Shown here in pieces: positions 26,716-35,798 of a stretch of DNA of 64,000 nucleotides (positions are counted from its first letter, which is position 1; every line of letters starts with the position of its first letter). The translations under genes were made by a program, and so were the position numbers. The notes beneath the pieces are model-generated. The model made no database searches. It saw only the letters and a program-made list of their open reading frames with translations, and had not been told where the DNA came from. Source of the DNA: CAWABB01 sp963780165. Its GTDB lineage: Bacteria > Bacteroidota > Ignavibacteria > UBA10030 > UBA6906. The stretch covers positions 409,563 to 473,562 of the forward strand of contig CAWABB010000004.1 in NCBI GenBank assembly GCA_963780165.1, written 5' to 3'.

Positions 26716-29076
26716 ATGGTCTGGCGAATGAACAACAGGACGCTGGTGTATGTATCGGTCTTCCTTCTGTCTGCGGCAGTCCTTTCCTTTGAAATCGTCG
26801 TCACGCGCATCACGTCTGTAGTGTTCGTACAGAATTACGCCTTCATCATCCTCGCTCTCGCCCTGTTGGGCATCGGTGGCGGAGGCGTTGTGTCATACTT
26901 CGGCTTCAGCGGCGGCACGGATACCTCCCGGACGGTGCATCGTCTCCTGTTTGTTCTGGGCGTCTCGCTTTGCCTCTTCATCACCGCCACTATCGCGCTC
27001 TCCATCACGCATCCGGTTGTCTTCTTCCTGCTCGTAATCCTTCCTTTCCTCTTGAGCGGCATGGTCTATGCGCAGCTCTACAGGGCTTATGCCACGTCAA
27101 GCTTCAGACTCTATGCATCGGACCTGTCGGGGGCTGCAGTTGGCGCCGTGGGTTCGCTCTGGTTGATCGGCGCCTTCGGCGCGCCCAACAGCATCGTCGT
27201 CGCTGCCCTCGTGGTCTTTGCCGTGTCAGGGATGTTCCTGCACTCGAAGTCGAGTCTGCGCAAACGGATCGTCGCGTATTCGATTCTCATCCTTTCGTTT
27301 GCCGCGTTGATCATCAACGGCCGTCATGAGTTCCTCGGGACGGTCCCGATCGGCGAGTTTCCCGAGAAGGACTTCTATCACGTCTACTCGAACGTCTCAA
27401 CGACGCCACTCATCATCGATAGCCGCTGGAGCGTCTACGGGAGGTCGGACCTGGTGCGATACAGTCACCAGGACATGGTTCGACAGCTGTTCGTGGACGG
27501 CGCGGGAGGGACTCAGGTGTACCGATTCAACGGCAACGTGCAGAATACTCAGTCGATCCTGCAGGAGTTGCTGCTCCGTCACACAAATGCCATTCCCTTT
27601 CTGTGCATGCAGAAGCATGAAAAGCGCTCGATGCTCGTCATCGGCCCCGGGGGCGGAAAGGAGGTATTGCTGGGCCTGTTCGGAGAGGCTGAAGCGATAA
27701 CGGCTGTGGAGATAAATCCCGATCTGGTGGAGATCGTGAATGACCACAGGGAGTTTGACGGCGGCATCTATTCGGACTTCCCCAACGTGAAGGTTGTCGT
27801 GGAGGAGGGAAGACACTTCGTGCGAAAGTCACGTGAGGCCTTCGACCTGATCGTCATGGCGCTTCCTTCCACGGAACAAATGCAGAACATCGAACCGTTC
27901 GCCACAAGCGAGAACTACCTCCTCACGAGGGAAGCGATCGAAGACTATCTGGAGAGGCTGACCCCGGAGGGGCGATTGATCTTGACCGTCCACAACGATT
28001 GGGAACTGATGCGTCTCGTCGCCACGACTGTTGTTGTCTTCCAGGGCCTGGGAGTCGCCGGCGACGACATCAAGAATCATTTCGCGGTTCTCGAAGCAGA
28101 GTATGCGCCGACGGTCGTCGTCAAGAAGAGGGCCTTTACGCGCGACGAGACGATGCGCTGGGAGAACATCGGCGCGACGGTGGCCCGGGATCTCCCCGCC
28201 GTTACATATCTTCCATACGGGAAGATCATCAGCAATCGATCGGCGATAAGCCAGTTTCTCGCGCGGGTGACCCAATCACCTGACCGGGTGCGTGAGATCA
28301 TTCGTCGATCCAAGGACGATATCTCGCCGTGCACGGATGACAGGCCATATTTCTACAAGAAAAGCAGGGGCGTCCCCGGTGAATACCTCTGGCTTCTTTC
28401 CGGGACCATCGGCATCAATGCCCTCGTTGTGTGGCTGCCATTCAGAGTGATGCGGCGCCGGTCCACGGGCTCACACCTCCCACGGGTTGCTCTTCCGCTG
28501 GCGCTCTTCGCGTGTATCGGCATAGGATTCATGATGGTAGAAGTGTCGCTGTTCCAGAAACTTGTCCTGTATCTTGGCTCACCGACGATCTCGTTGGCAA
28601 TTCTCCTGAGCTCGCTCCTGGTCGGGATGGGGAGCGGGAGTTACTTCGGCAGGAGCATGTTCAGGGAAGACGTCAGGAGGCGGCTGCATGTCGTCAGCAT
28701 CGCGATCGTCGTTGCCGGCTCCCTCCTGTTCGCGGCTGCTCCCGGCCTCCTGGAAATGAACATGGAATTCGGATTGCCCCTGCGCGCCTCGACGACGTTT
28801 CTGATGCTTCTGCCATTCGCCTTCCTGCTGGGAGTCCCCTTCCCGTCGTGCATCCAGCTGGTGGCGCAGGGTCACGGGGAGCGGTACATCCCGTGGATGT
28901 ATGGCGTCAACGGTTCAATGTCTGTCCTGGGTTCGGTCCTCGCGGTCATCGTGTCAATGCTGGTCGGCTTCACGCCGGCATTCTTCACGGGGCTTGCATT
29001 CTACCTGGGCGTCTTTCTCATTTCGTTCGCCTCGTCGGGGAAAGGCGCACTCGGTTCCGTCACTGCCCGAACCTAA
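26716..29076 (+). CDS. Polytopic membrane protein with spermidine-synthase-like domain
   Basis: Inner-membrane protein of 786 aa (782 if ATG 26728 is used). The N-terminal part has about six to seven hydrophobic helices (YVSVFLLSAAVLSFEIVVTR onward, to about residue 195). A central Rossmann domain resembles aminopropyltransferases (about 205-540: MLVIGPGGGKEVLLGLF, TAVEINPDLVEIV, FDLIVMALPSTEQM), and the C-terminus has a second membrane block (about 555-780). This N-TM / SpeE-like / C-TM layout is widespread in bacteria and its activity is mostly unknown; the domain may bind SAM-like ligands without making polyamines. It is not a carbohydrate enzyme and its presence here is unexplained. No ribosome site decides between the two starts. 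Confidence 0.75.
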   Translation: MVWRMNNRTLVYVSVFLLSAAVLSFEIVVTRITSVVFVQNYAFIILALALLGIGGGGVVSYFGFSGGTDTSRTVHRLLFVLGVSLCLFITATIALSITHPVVFFLLVILPFLLSGMVYAQLYRAYATSSFRLYASDLSGAAVGAVGSLWLIGAFGAPNSIVVAALVVFAVSGMFLHSKSSLRKRIVAYSILILSFAALIINGRHEFLGTVPIGEFPEKDFYHVYSNVSTTPLIIDSRWSVYGRSDLVRYSHQDMVRQLFVDGAGGTQVYRFNGNVQNTQSILQELLLRHTNAIPFLCMQKHEKRSMLVIGPGGGKEVLLGLFGEAEAITAVEINPDLVEIVNDHREFDGGIYSDFPNVKVVVEEGRHFVRKSREAFDLIVMALPSTEQMQNIEPFATSENYLLTREAIEDYLERLTPEGRLILTVHNDWELMRLVATTVVVFQGLGVAGDDIKNHFAVLEAEYAPTVVVKKRAFTRDETMRWENIGATVARDLPAVTYLPYGKIISNRSAISQFLARVTQSPDRVREIIRRSKDDISPCTDDRPYFYKKSRGVPGEYLWLLSGTIGINALVVWLPFRVMRRRSTGSHLPRVALPLALFACIGIGFMMVEVSLFQKLVLYLGSPTISLAILLSSLLVGMGSGSYFGRSMFREDVRRRLHVVSIAIVVAGSLLFAAAPGLLEMNMEFGLPLRASTTFLMLLPFAFLLGVPFPSCIQLVAQGHGERYIPWMYGVNGSMSVLGSVLAVIVSMLVGFTPAFFTGLAFYLGVFLISFASSGKGALGSVTART

Positions 29077-29265
29077 GACCGTTCCACCCGGGATGCCTGA
29101 AGCCGAAACTCGTGACGAGGATAGCTCGCCTGGCACGTTTATTCTGTTCATGGGAACTCGGGTACTCTCGGACCCATGCAGGAGGCGATGTATTGCCTGA
29201 TCGGCACTTCTCACGCGGGGTCTGTGGCTGTCCAGCATCGAGGGGCACTTCTGGCAGGGGCGAGA

Positions 29266-31752
29266 ATGAATAGAGGTCTGCTGCTTTGCATGCTCAGTCT
29301 TGCGGCTCTGCATGGCGCCGGCGCCCAGGACAATTCGCTTCTGAAACTCTGGTATGACCATCCGGCCAGACAGTGGGTCGAAGCGTTGCCGATCGGGAAT
29401 GGCCGCCTGGGGGCCATGGTATATGGTGACCCAAGCACGGAGAGAATTCAGCTCAATGAGATCAGCGTGTGGGGTGGCCAGCCCCACCGCAATGACAATC
29501 CCGACGCCAGGGCGGCACTGCCGGAAGTGAGAAGGCTGGTCTTCGCCGGCAGATACTCAGAGGCACAGGACCTGGTGAACAGGAAGTTCATCAGCAGGAT
29601 CTCCCACGGGATGCCGTACCAGACAGTCGGAGACCTCACACTGACCTTTCCCGCGCATGTGCACTATGCTGAGTATTACAGGGAACTCGATATCGGGCAG
29701 GCGGTGGAAACGACTCGCTACACTGTTGATGGAGTCCACTATGAGTGCAAGGTATTCGCCTCGGTTCCGGACCAGGTGATCGTTGTACGAATCACTGCGG
29801 ACCAGCCAGGCTCAATCACGTTCTCCGCTGCAATGGAGAGACCGGCTCCTGTGAAGTGTTCGACAAGGGGCAACAGCGAGCTCATCATGTCGGGCGTTAC
29901 GGGCGACTGCGATTCCATCGAGGGCAAGGTCCAGTTTCACGCCCAGATCCAGATCCTGGCCGATGGAGGATCTCTGGGTGCTGCGGATACAGCGCTGTCA
30001 GTGACGAATGCGAACGTTGCCACCATCTATGTCTCCATCGCTTCCAGCTTCAAGAGCTATTCCGACATCAGTGCGGATGCGGGTGCCATGGCGGATCACT
30101 ACCTGCGGCGTGCCGTGACGAAACCGTATGAGCAGGCCCTGCGTGATCACATCGCGGCGTATCAGAGAGTTTTCAATCGCGTCAGCATCGATCTGGGAAT
30201 CACCGATTCCGCGAAGAATCCCACCGACGTTCGGATTGCCAGGTTTGCCGGGGGCAACGACCCGCACCTGGCAGCACTTCAGTTCCAGTTCGGCCGTTAT
30301 CTTCTCATCTCCAGTTCCCAGCCGGGCGGGCAACCCGCAACATTGCAGGGATTGTGGAACAATCAGTTGTTCCCCCCCTGGGACAGCAAGTACACCGTGA
30401 ATATCAACACGGAAATGAATTACTGGCCCTCCGAAGTCACCAACCTCAGTGACATGAATGAGCCTCTGATCCAGATGATACGAGAGCTCTCTGTCACGGG
30501 GACACCCACAGCAAGGACTATGTACGGTGCGAATGGCTGGGTGCTGCACCACAATACGGATATCTGGCGCATCAGCGGACCCGTGGATGGCGCCTTCTGG
30601 GGAATGTGGCCCATGGGAGGTGCATGGCTTTGCCAGCATCTATGGGAGAAGTATGAATACGACGGCGACAGGAAATATCTCGAATCCGTCTACCCGGTTC
30701 TGAAGGGAGCGGTTGAGTTCTACCTGAGCTTCCTGGTGGAGTATCCAGGGCACGATTGGCTGGTGGTGTGTCCATCCGTTTCTCCCGAAAACTCGCCGTC
30801 ATCTCATCTCGAATCATCCATCGCCGCCGGCACAACGATGGATAACCAGCTGCTGTTCGATCTCTTCACGAAGACCGCACGAGCGGCGCGCATTCTGGAT
30901 GTGGACAGTGAGTTTGTCGCTAAAGTCGAAGGGACGCGGAACCGATTGCCTCCGATGCAGGTCGGGCAGCACGGCCAATTGCAGGAATGGATTGAAGACT
31001 GGGACAATCCCGATGACCACCACCGGCATGTGTCGCACCTGTACGGCGTGTACCCGTCGAATCAGATTTCTCCGTTCCGAACACCGGAACTGTTTGATGC
31101 AGCGCGCACCTCCCTCATCTTCCGGGGCGATCCTTCGACAGGCTGGTCGATGAACTGGAAGATCAATCTCTGGGCGCGGTTCCTGGATGGGAATCACGCA
31201 TACAGATTACTCAGAGATCAACTGACGCTCGTCGACCGGTTGGACTACAGACATGTCGACTATGCCGCCGGCGGCGGCACGTATCCGAACATGTTTGATG
31301 CTCACCCTCCCTTTCAGATTGACGGGAATTTCGGCCTGACCGCCGGCGTGGCTGAAATGCTGATGCAGAGTCATGACGGCGCGATCTTCGTCCTTCCAGC
31401 ATTGCCGGATGTCTGGAAGGACGGCAGCGTCAGGGGGCTTCGTGCCCGCGGCGGGTTTGAGATCGAGAATATGGAGTGGCGAAGCGGAGCGATTTCCACG
31501 TTGGCGATCAAATCCTCCCTGGGAGGCACCTGTCGCATCCGTTCTTACTCGCCGTTGAAGATTCGGGGGAATGCCACACTCGCTCGAGCCACGGGAGAGA
31601 ACGGCAATCCGTTTTACCAGCCGCCGCTGCCAAAACACCCCGTGGTGTCCCCGAAGGCGAAGCTGGATACGCTGAAGCTGAAGGAGACGTTCCTCTATGA
31701 CCTTGAGACCACTCCGGGAGCAGGATACACCCTGGTGGCGGACCAGCGATGA
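29266..31752 (+). CDS. GH95 alpha-L-fucosidase / alpha-L-galactosidase family, exported
   Basis: Family 95 inverting glycosidase of 828 aa removing alpha-1,2-linked L-fucose or L-galactose, as on xyloglucan side chains. After a signal peptide (MNRGLLLCMLSLAALHGAGAQ) come the N-terminal beta-domain starting WYDHPARQWVEALPIGNGRLGAM, the linker, the (alpha/alpha)6 barrel with LQGLWNNQLFPPWDSKYTVN and the active-site segment NTEMNYWPSEV, CPSVSPENSP, then NFGLTAGVAEMLMQSHDGAI near the end. ATG 29266 is used because it begins the signal peptide; in-frame starts back to 29176 give a non-signal leader. There is no T9SS domain, so it probably stays in the periplasm. Together with GH31 and GH27 nearby it fits xyloglucan debranching. 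Confidence 0.92.
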   Translation: MNRGLLLCMLSLAALHGAGAQDNSLLKLWYDHPARQWVEALPIGNGRLGAMVYGDPSTERIQLNEISVWGGQPHRNDNPDARAALPEVRRLVFAGRYSEAQDLVNRKFISRISHGMPYQTVGDLTLTFPAHVHYAEYYRELDIGQAVETTRYTVDGVHYECKVFASVPDQVIVVRITADQPGSITFSAAMERPAPVKCSTRGNSELIMSGVTGDCDSIEGKVQFHAQIQILADGGSLGAADTALSVTNANVATIYVSIASSFKSYSDISADAGAMADHYLRRAVTKPYEQALRDHIAAYQRVFNRVSIDLGITDSAKNPTDVRIARFAGGNDPHLAALQFQFGRYLLISSSQPGGQPATLQGLWNNQLFPPWDSKYTVNINTEMNYWPSEVTNLSDMNEPLIQMIRELSVTGTPTARTMYGANGWVLHHNTDIWRISGPVDGAFWGMWPMGGAWLCQHLWEKYEYDGDRKYLESVYPVLKGAVEFYLSFLVEYPGHDWLVVCPSVSPENSPSSHLESSIAAGTTMDNQLLFDLFTKTARAARILDVDSEFVAKVEGTRNRLPPMQVGQHGQLQEWIEDWDNPDDHHRHVSHLYGVYPSNQISPFRTPELFDAARTSLIFRGDPSTGWSMNWKINLWARFLDGNHAYRLLRDQLTLVDRLDYRHVDYAAGGGTYPNMFDAHPPFQIDGNFGLTAGVAEMLMQSHDGAIFVLPALPDVWKDGSVRGLRARGGFEIENMEWRSGAISTLAIKSSLGGTCRIRSYSPLKIRGNATLARATGENGNPFYQPPLPKHPVVSPKAKLDTLKLKETFLYDLETTPGAGYTLVADQR

Positions 31753-31765
31753 GGCGACCGGGTAA

Positions 31766-31853
31766 GGGACTCAAGGAAGGAGTCTGCATGTTTGAGCGGC
31801 GAGGCGTCTATTACCGGACCTATCCGCATGCGCACAACAAGTCCGAATTCTGA
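31766..31853 (+). pseudogene. Relic of a GH43 gene
   Basis: Between the GH95 and GH10 genes, about 85 bases match the middle of the intact GH43 gene at 35009-35093 with about 12 differences in the first 80 aligned bases. The fragment reads GLKEGVCMFERRGVYYRTYP and then HAHNKSEF followed by a stop, against GLKEGPWMFERRGVYYLTYP and HVQNKTE in GH43. The catalytic-glutamate segment KEG is included. There is no start codon or ribosome site in this frame, so it is a non-functional copy or leftover of a rearrangement. Confidence 0.75.
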
Positions 31854-31916
31854 CTAAGCAGCTGATCCTCGAATGGCAAGAAGTGAGTATTCGCCAACGA
31901 AACGAGAGAGGCAGAT

Positions 31917-34316
31917 ATGAAGAGGCGTCCAGCGCAACCGCTCAGCCGCATGATCCTTCTAACGGCGTTCCTGATGATTTCCACGTTCATTCCGCTGCAT
32001 GCGCAGCTTGTCACCAACGGGGGATTCGAAAGTTCCAGCGTTGGTGATGTGTCGACAACGGGAACCAGGGGCTGGGTCATTCAAATCGTAAACACCATCG
32101 CTCCGCCCCCTGTGTTCGAGATAGTGAGTGATACGGTGCGACAAGGAAGCCGCGCGCTAAAGGTCACGGTTCACGGTCTGGGGACCAATCAATGGGATAT
32201 CCAGGCCGTTGCAGATAGCATTCCCGTGAAACCGGGGGCCAGCTATAACTACACTGTATGGGCAAAGGCGGCGAGGGCGGGTGCCCAGGTCAATTTCACG
32301 GTTGGCAACTATTCCTATTCCGAGTACAGAGCCATACGGCCGGCGACACTCACGACTCAGTGGCAGAAGTACACAATGCGTTTCACCGTGACCGACAATC
32401 AAACGACTATTCGAGCGCCCATCCACTTCAATTTCGCCGCGGACACGGGCAACGCAATCTACGTTGATCATCTGCAAATCGTCGACGTCAATGCAGGCAA
32501 GCTGCCCGTTATTGTGGAGGCAGAGTCCGGCGTTCGCGGCGGCAATTTTCCCGTTCTCCAGGCTGGGAATGTCACGTATGTCGCCGTCGCAACGAACTTC
32601 ATCAGCGGCGGCTTCCCTGGCGATACGAGTCGCATGATTACGTATCAGGTCCCATTTGCCGATTCCGGGCAATATAATCTCTTCGCCCGCGTCCGCGTAG
32701 GGGCGGCCGGATTCGATGATGACAGCTTCTTCTATGGCAACGGGTTCGGCTCCAAGCGAGACACAGGCGCCGTTGATTGGATCATTGTGAACGGCCTTGC
32801 CTCTGCCGGCTTCTCTGATGCAACGGCTGTTGTCGACGGCCCGGGCAGCCTTGGCACCGGGGTCTGGAAATGGGTCAATCTGAAGAACGGGTATCAAAGC
32901 ACGGTGGGGCAGCCATTTGTTCTGAACATCGACAGTCTTGAACAGACATTTCAGATCGGTGGCCGTGAAGACGGATTGGACATCGACAAACTCGCGTTTG
33001 GCAAGACCTCACTGAACTTCACTGTCGCTAACCTCGACAGCGTGCAGGCCGGTACACCTGCCACGGCAGACAGCGGCATGGTCTGGAGAGGACCGGCGTT
33101 TGCCTCAGGCCAGTCGAAGTTCCTCGGTTGTGCGTGGGGCGGCACTGATACCAACTTCGTCAAGTACTGGACCCAGCTCACACCAGGGAATGAAGGCAAA
33201 TGGGGATCTGTCGGGATCACATCAGATACAGCACAGTGGAATTGGTCGGGACTTGACGCGGCTTACAGTTATGCCAGAACCAACCACTTGATTTTCAAAG
33301 ACCATACCCTGATCTGGGGCCAGCAGCAGCCTTCCTGGATTTCCGGCCTTGATTCCGCGACGCAGGCCGGTTATATCGAGACATGGATCAGAATGGTCGG
33401 ACAGAGATATCCCAACATTGACATGGTCGATGTTGTCAATGAGGCTCTCGCTGGACATAACCCGCCCGACGGAGGCTCGGGGCGCGCGAATTACAAAAAC
33501 GCCCTGGGTGGCAACGGCACGACGGGCTGGGACTGGGTCATACGAGCCTTCACGCTGGCGAGGCAGTATTTGCCCAACGCAAAGCTATTCTTGAATGACT
33601 ATGGCATCATCAATGACAATCTAGCCACGACGTCGTACCTCGGGATCATCAATTTGTTGAAGGACCGGGGATTGATCGACGGTATTGGTGTGCAAGGGCA
33701 TCGCTTCGAGCTGGAAGGGGCCGATACGAATATTGTCAAGGGCAATCTGACGAGACTTGCTGCGACGGGACTGCCCATCCATATTTCCGAATTTGACCTG
33801 GGGAACCCGGGTAACGCGGGCACTCCGAACGACGCCCAGCAGCTCCAATTGTACCAGAGGATCTTTCCGGTCCTCTGGATGCATCCAGGTGTCAAAGGAA
33901 TCACGTTGTGGGGGTACCTTGAGGGCCAGATGTGGCAGTCATCGTGTTACCTGGTTCGGTACACCGGAACAATGAGACCTGCACTCGTCTGGCTGGCCCA
34001 GTATGTCCAGAGCAATCCCTCCGGCGTTGACGAGGCAGCCCCGACGGTGCCGGCGGCGTTCACGCTCGAGCAAAACTTCCCCAACCCCTTCAACCCGACA
34101 ACGTCGATTCGCTATAGCGTGCCCCGGTCATCACACGTAGCATTGACCGTCTTCGATATTGTGGGGAGCCAGATACGGACATTGGTGAACGAGGTCCAAT
34201 CGCCTGGCCAGTACACTGTGACGTTCGATGGGCGCGACCTTGCCAGCGGGGTCTACTTCTACCGGCTGACGTCAGGCAGCTTCAGTGAGACCAGGAAGTT
34301 TGTGATGGTGAAGTAG
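31917..34316 (+). CDS. GH10 endo-beta-1,4-xylanase with two CBM-like domains and T9SS signal
   Basis: Secreted endo-xylanase of 799 aa, probably displayed on or released from the cell surface. The order is signal peptide (to about residue 30, PLHAQ), a CBM4/9-type jelly roll (about 31-195, LVTNGGFESSSVGD), a CBM6/35-like module (about 200-365, VEAESGVRGGNF), the GH10 barrel (about 370-715) and a T9SS sorting domain (about 720-799, EQNFPNPFNPTTSIRY, ending FVMVK). GH10 signatures include TPGNEGKW and HTLIWGQQQPSW, the acid/base Glu509 in DVVNEAL and the nucleophile Glu625 in HISEFD. It is the only clear endo-acting xylan enzyme in the window and likely feeds the periplasmic debranching enzymes. 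Confidence 0.94.
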   Translation: MKRRPAQPLSRMILLTAFLMISTFIPLHAQLVTNGGFESSSVGDVSTTGTRGWVIQIVNTIAPPPVFEIVSDTVRQGSRALKVTVHGLGTNQWDIQAVADSIPVKPGASYNYTVWAKAARAGAQVNFTVGNYSYSEYRAIRPATLTTQWQKYTMRFTVTDNQTTIRAPIHFNFAADTGNAIYVDHLQIVDVNAGKLPVIVEAESGVRGGNFPVLQAGNVTYVAVATNFISGGFPGDTSRMITYQVPFADSGQYNLFARVRVGAAGFDDDSFFYGNGFGSKRDTGAVDWIIVNGLASAGFSDATAVVDGPGSLGTGVWKWVNLKNGYQSTVGQPFVLNIDSLEQTFQIGGREDGLDIDKLAFGKTSLNFTVANLDSVQAGTPATADSGMVWRGPAFASGQSKFLGCAWGGTDTNFVKYWTQLTPGNEGKWGSVGITSDTAQWNWSGLDAAYSYARTNHLIFKDHTLIWGQQQPSWISGLDSATQAGYIETWIRMVGQRYPNIDMVDVVNEALAGHNPPDGGSGRANYKNALGGNGTTGWDWVIRAFTLARQYLPNAKLFLNDYGIINDNLATTSYLGIINLLKDRGLIDGIGVQGHRFELEGADTNIVKGNLTRLAATGLPIHISEFDLGNPGNAGTPNDAQQLQLYQRIFPVLWMHPGVKGITLWGYLEGQMWQSSCYLVRYTGTMRPALVWLAQYVQSNPSGVDEAAPTVPAAFTLEQNFPNPFNPTTSIRYSVPRSSHVALTVFDIVGSQIRTLVNEVQSPGQYTVTFDGRDLASGVYFYRLTSGSFSETRKFVMVK

Positions 34317-34334
34317 TCTCAGGTGATACCAACC

Positions 34335-35738
34335 ATGAATAGACGGAATGAGGCGACCGGTTCCTCAGAACAGCGTTCCGGGCCCCCGGTGATGCTGGAC
34401 CGTGGCGGATATCTGGCGATGCTCTTTGTCCTGACGGCCACTCTCGGATCCGACGCGCTCGCGCAGAATCCGATCATCACGGATCAGTTCACCGCGGATC
34501 CCTCCGCAAGGGTATTCGAGGACAGGGTGTACGTGTATCCGTCCCACGATATTCCCGCCGGCGAAGGGCGGGGGAGGATCGGGTGGTTCTGCATGGAGGA
34601 CTATCACGTCTTCTCTTCTGACAATCTTGTCGATTGGACGGACCATGGCGCGATTCTCAGCCAGGACAGGATCCCCTGGGCGAATCCCGACGCGTACGCC
34701 TTGTGGGCTCCGGATTGCATCCGCCGGAACGGAGCGTGCTACTTCTATTTTCCGGCTCCCCCGAGAGACACTGTCTCTGGAAGAGGTTTCTCAATCGGGG
34801 TCGCCGTCTCCCACGAGCCGTACGGGCCCTTTGTCCCGAGGCCCCTTCCGATGAAGGCCGTCCGTGGAATCGACCCTCAGCCGTTTCTCGACAGAGACGG
34901 GCAGGCGTATTTGTACTGGGCGGCGAGGAACATCTACGTGGCAAAGCTGAAGGACGACATGCTGGAACTGGCCTCGGAGCCCCAGGTGATCCAGGGACTG
35001 CCCGATCAGGGACTCAAGGAAGGCCCCTGGATGTTTGAGCGGAGGGGCGTCTATTACCTGACCTATCCGCATGTACAGAACAAGACTGAGCGCCTCGAAT
35101 ACGCGATCGGCGACAGCCCCATGGGTCCCTTCAAGGTAACGGGGGTCATCATGGATGAATCCCCCGGATGCTGGACCAACCAGCAATCTATCATTGAGTT
35201 CAAGGGTCAGTGGTACCTCTTCTATCACCATAATGATCTGTCTCCGCACTTCGACAAGAACAGGTCCGTCAGGATCGACAGCATGTTCTTTAACCCCGAC
35301 GGTACAATTCGACCGGTGGTCCCCACGTTGCGCGGAGTGGGGGTGACGGATGCGACCCGGACAATCCAGATCGACAGATACAGTCTCATCGGCGATCGCG
35401 GTACATCCATTGCGTTCCTTGACACCCTCAACAGGTTTGAGGGATGGAAGACAACATTCGATGCAGCGAATGCATGGATACAGTACAACAGCGTTGATTT
35501 CGACAGCAGCGCGATCAGATCGGTCAGTGTCAGGATGGCATCGAGGACGGGAGGCACGCTGGAAGTGCGGTTGGATAAGGTTGACGGGCCCGCTCTAGCC
35601 CGCGTGGAGATTCCCAGATGTGATGCATGGACGATCGTCAATTCGCGGGTATCCGGAGTACACGTGGGAGTACATAACCTGATCGTACGTCTGCAGAATG
35701 ACGCCGAAGTTGAAATCGATTGGATGCGCTTTGAGTAG
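34335..35738 (+). CDS. GH43 family arabinofuranosidase/xylosidase with C-terminal CBM6-like domain
   Basis: Family 43 five-bladed beta-propeller enzyme of 467 aa, cleaving terminal alpha-L-arabinofuranose or beta-xylose. The signal peptide ends LGSDALAQ. The propeller carries the general base in TADPSARVFEDRVYVYPSHD, the pKa-tuning aspartate in RGIDPQPFLD, and the proton donor Glu229 in GLKEGPWMF. A small CBM6-like beta-domain fills about residues 350-467 (FEGWKTTFDAANAWIQYNSV). I chose ATG 34335; ATG 34392 is a shorter option that still keeps a signal peptide. It follows GH10 by 18 bases and lacks a T9SS domain, so it probably acts in the periplasm on products of GH10. Part of it is duplicated as a relic at 31766-31853. 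Confidence 0.88.
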   Translation: MNRRNEATGSSEQRSGPPVMLDRGGYLAMLFVLTATLGSDALAQNPIITDQFTADPSARVFEDRVYVYPSHDIPAGEGRGRIGWFCMEDYHVFSSDNLVDWTDHGAILSQDRIPWANPDAYALWAPDCIRRNGACYFYFPAPPRDTVSGRGFSIGVAVSHEPYGPFVPRPLPMKAVRGIDPQPFLDRDGQAYLYWAARNIYVAKLKDDMLELASEPQVIQGLPDQGLKEGPWMFERRGVYYLTYPHVQNKTERLEYAIGDSPMGPFKVTGVIMDESPGCWTNQQSIIEFKGQWYLFYHHNDLSPHFDKNRSVRIDSMFFNPDGTIRPVVPTLRGVGVTDATRTIQIDRYSLIGDRGTSIAFLDTLNRFEGWKTTFDAANAWIQYNSVDFDSSAIRSVSVRMASRTGGTLEVRLDKVDGPALARVEIPRCDAWTIVNSRVSGVHVGVHNLIVRLQNDAEVEIDWMRFE

Positions 35739-35798
35739 GGCTGCCGGGGGCTATCATATGCTGACCCCGATCGACGAGTACGCCAGGGAATGAGTGCC

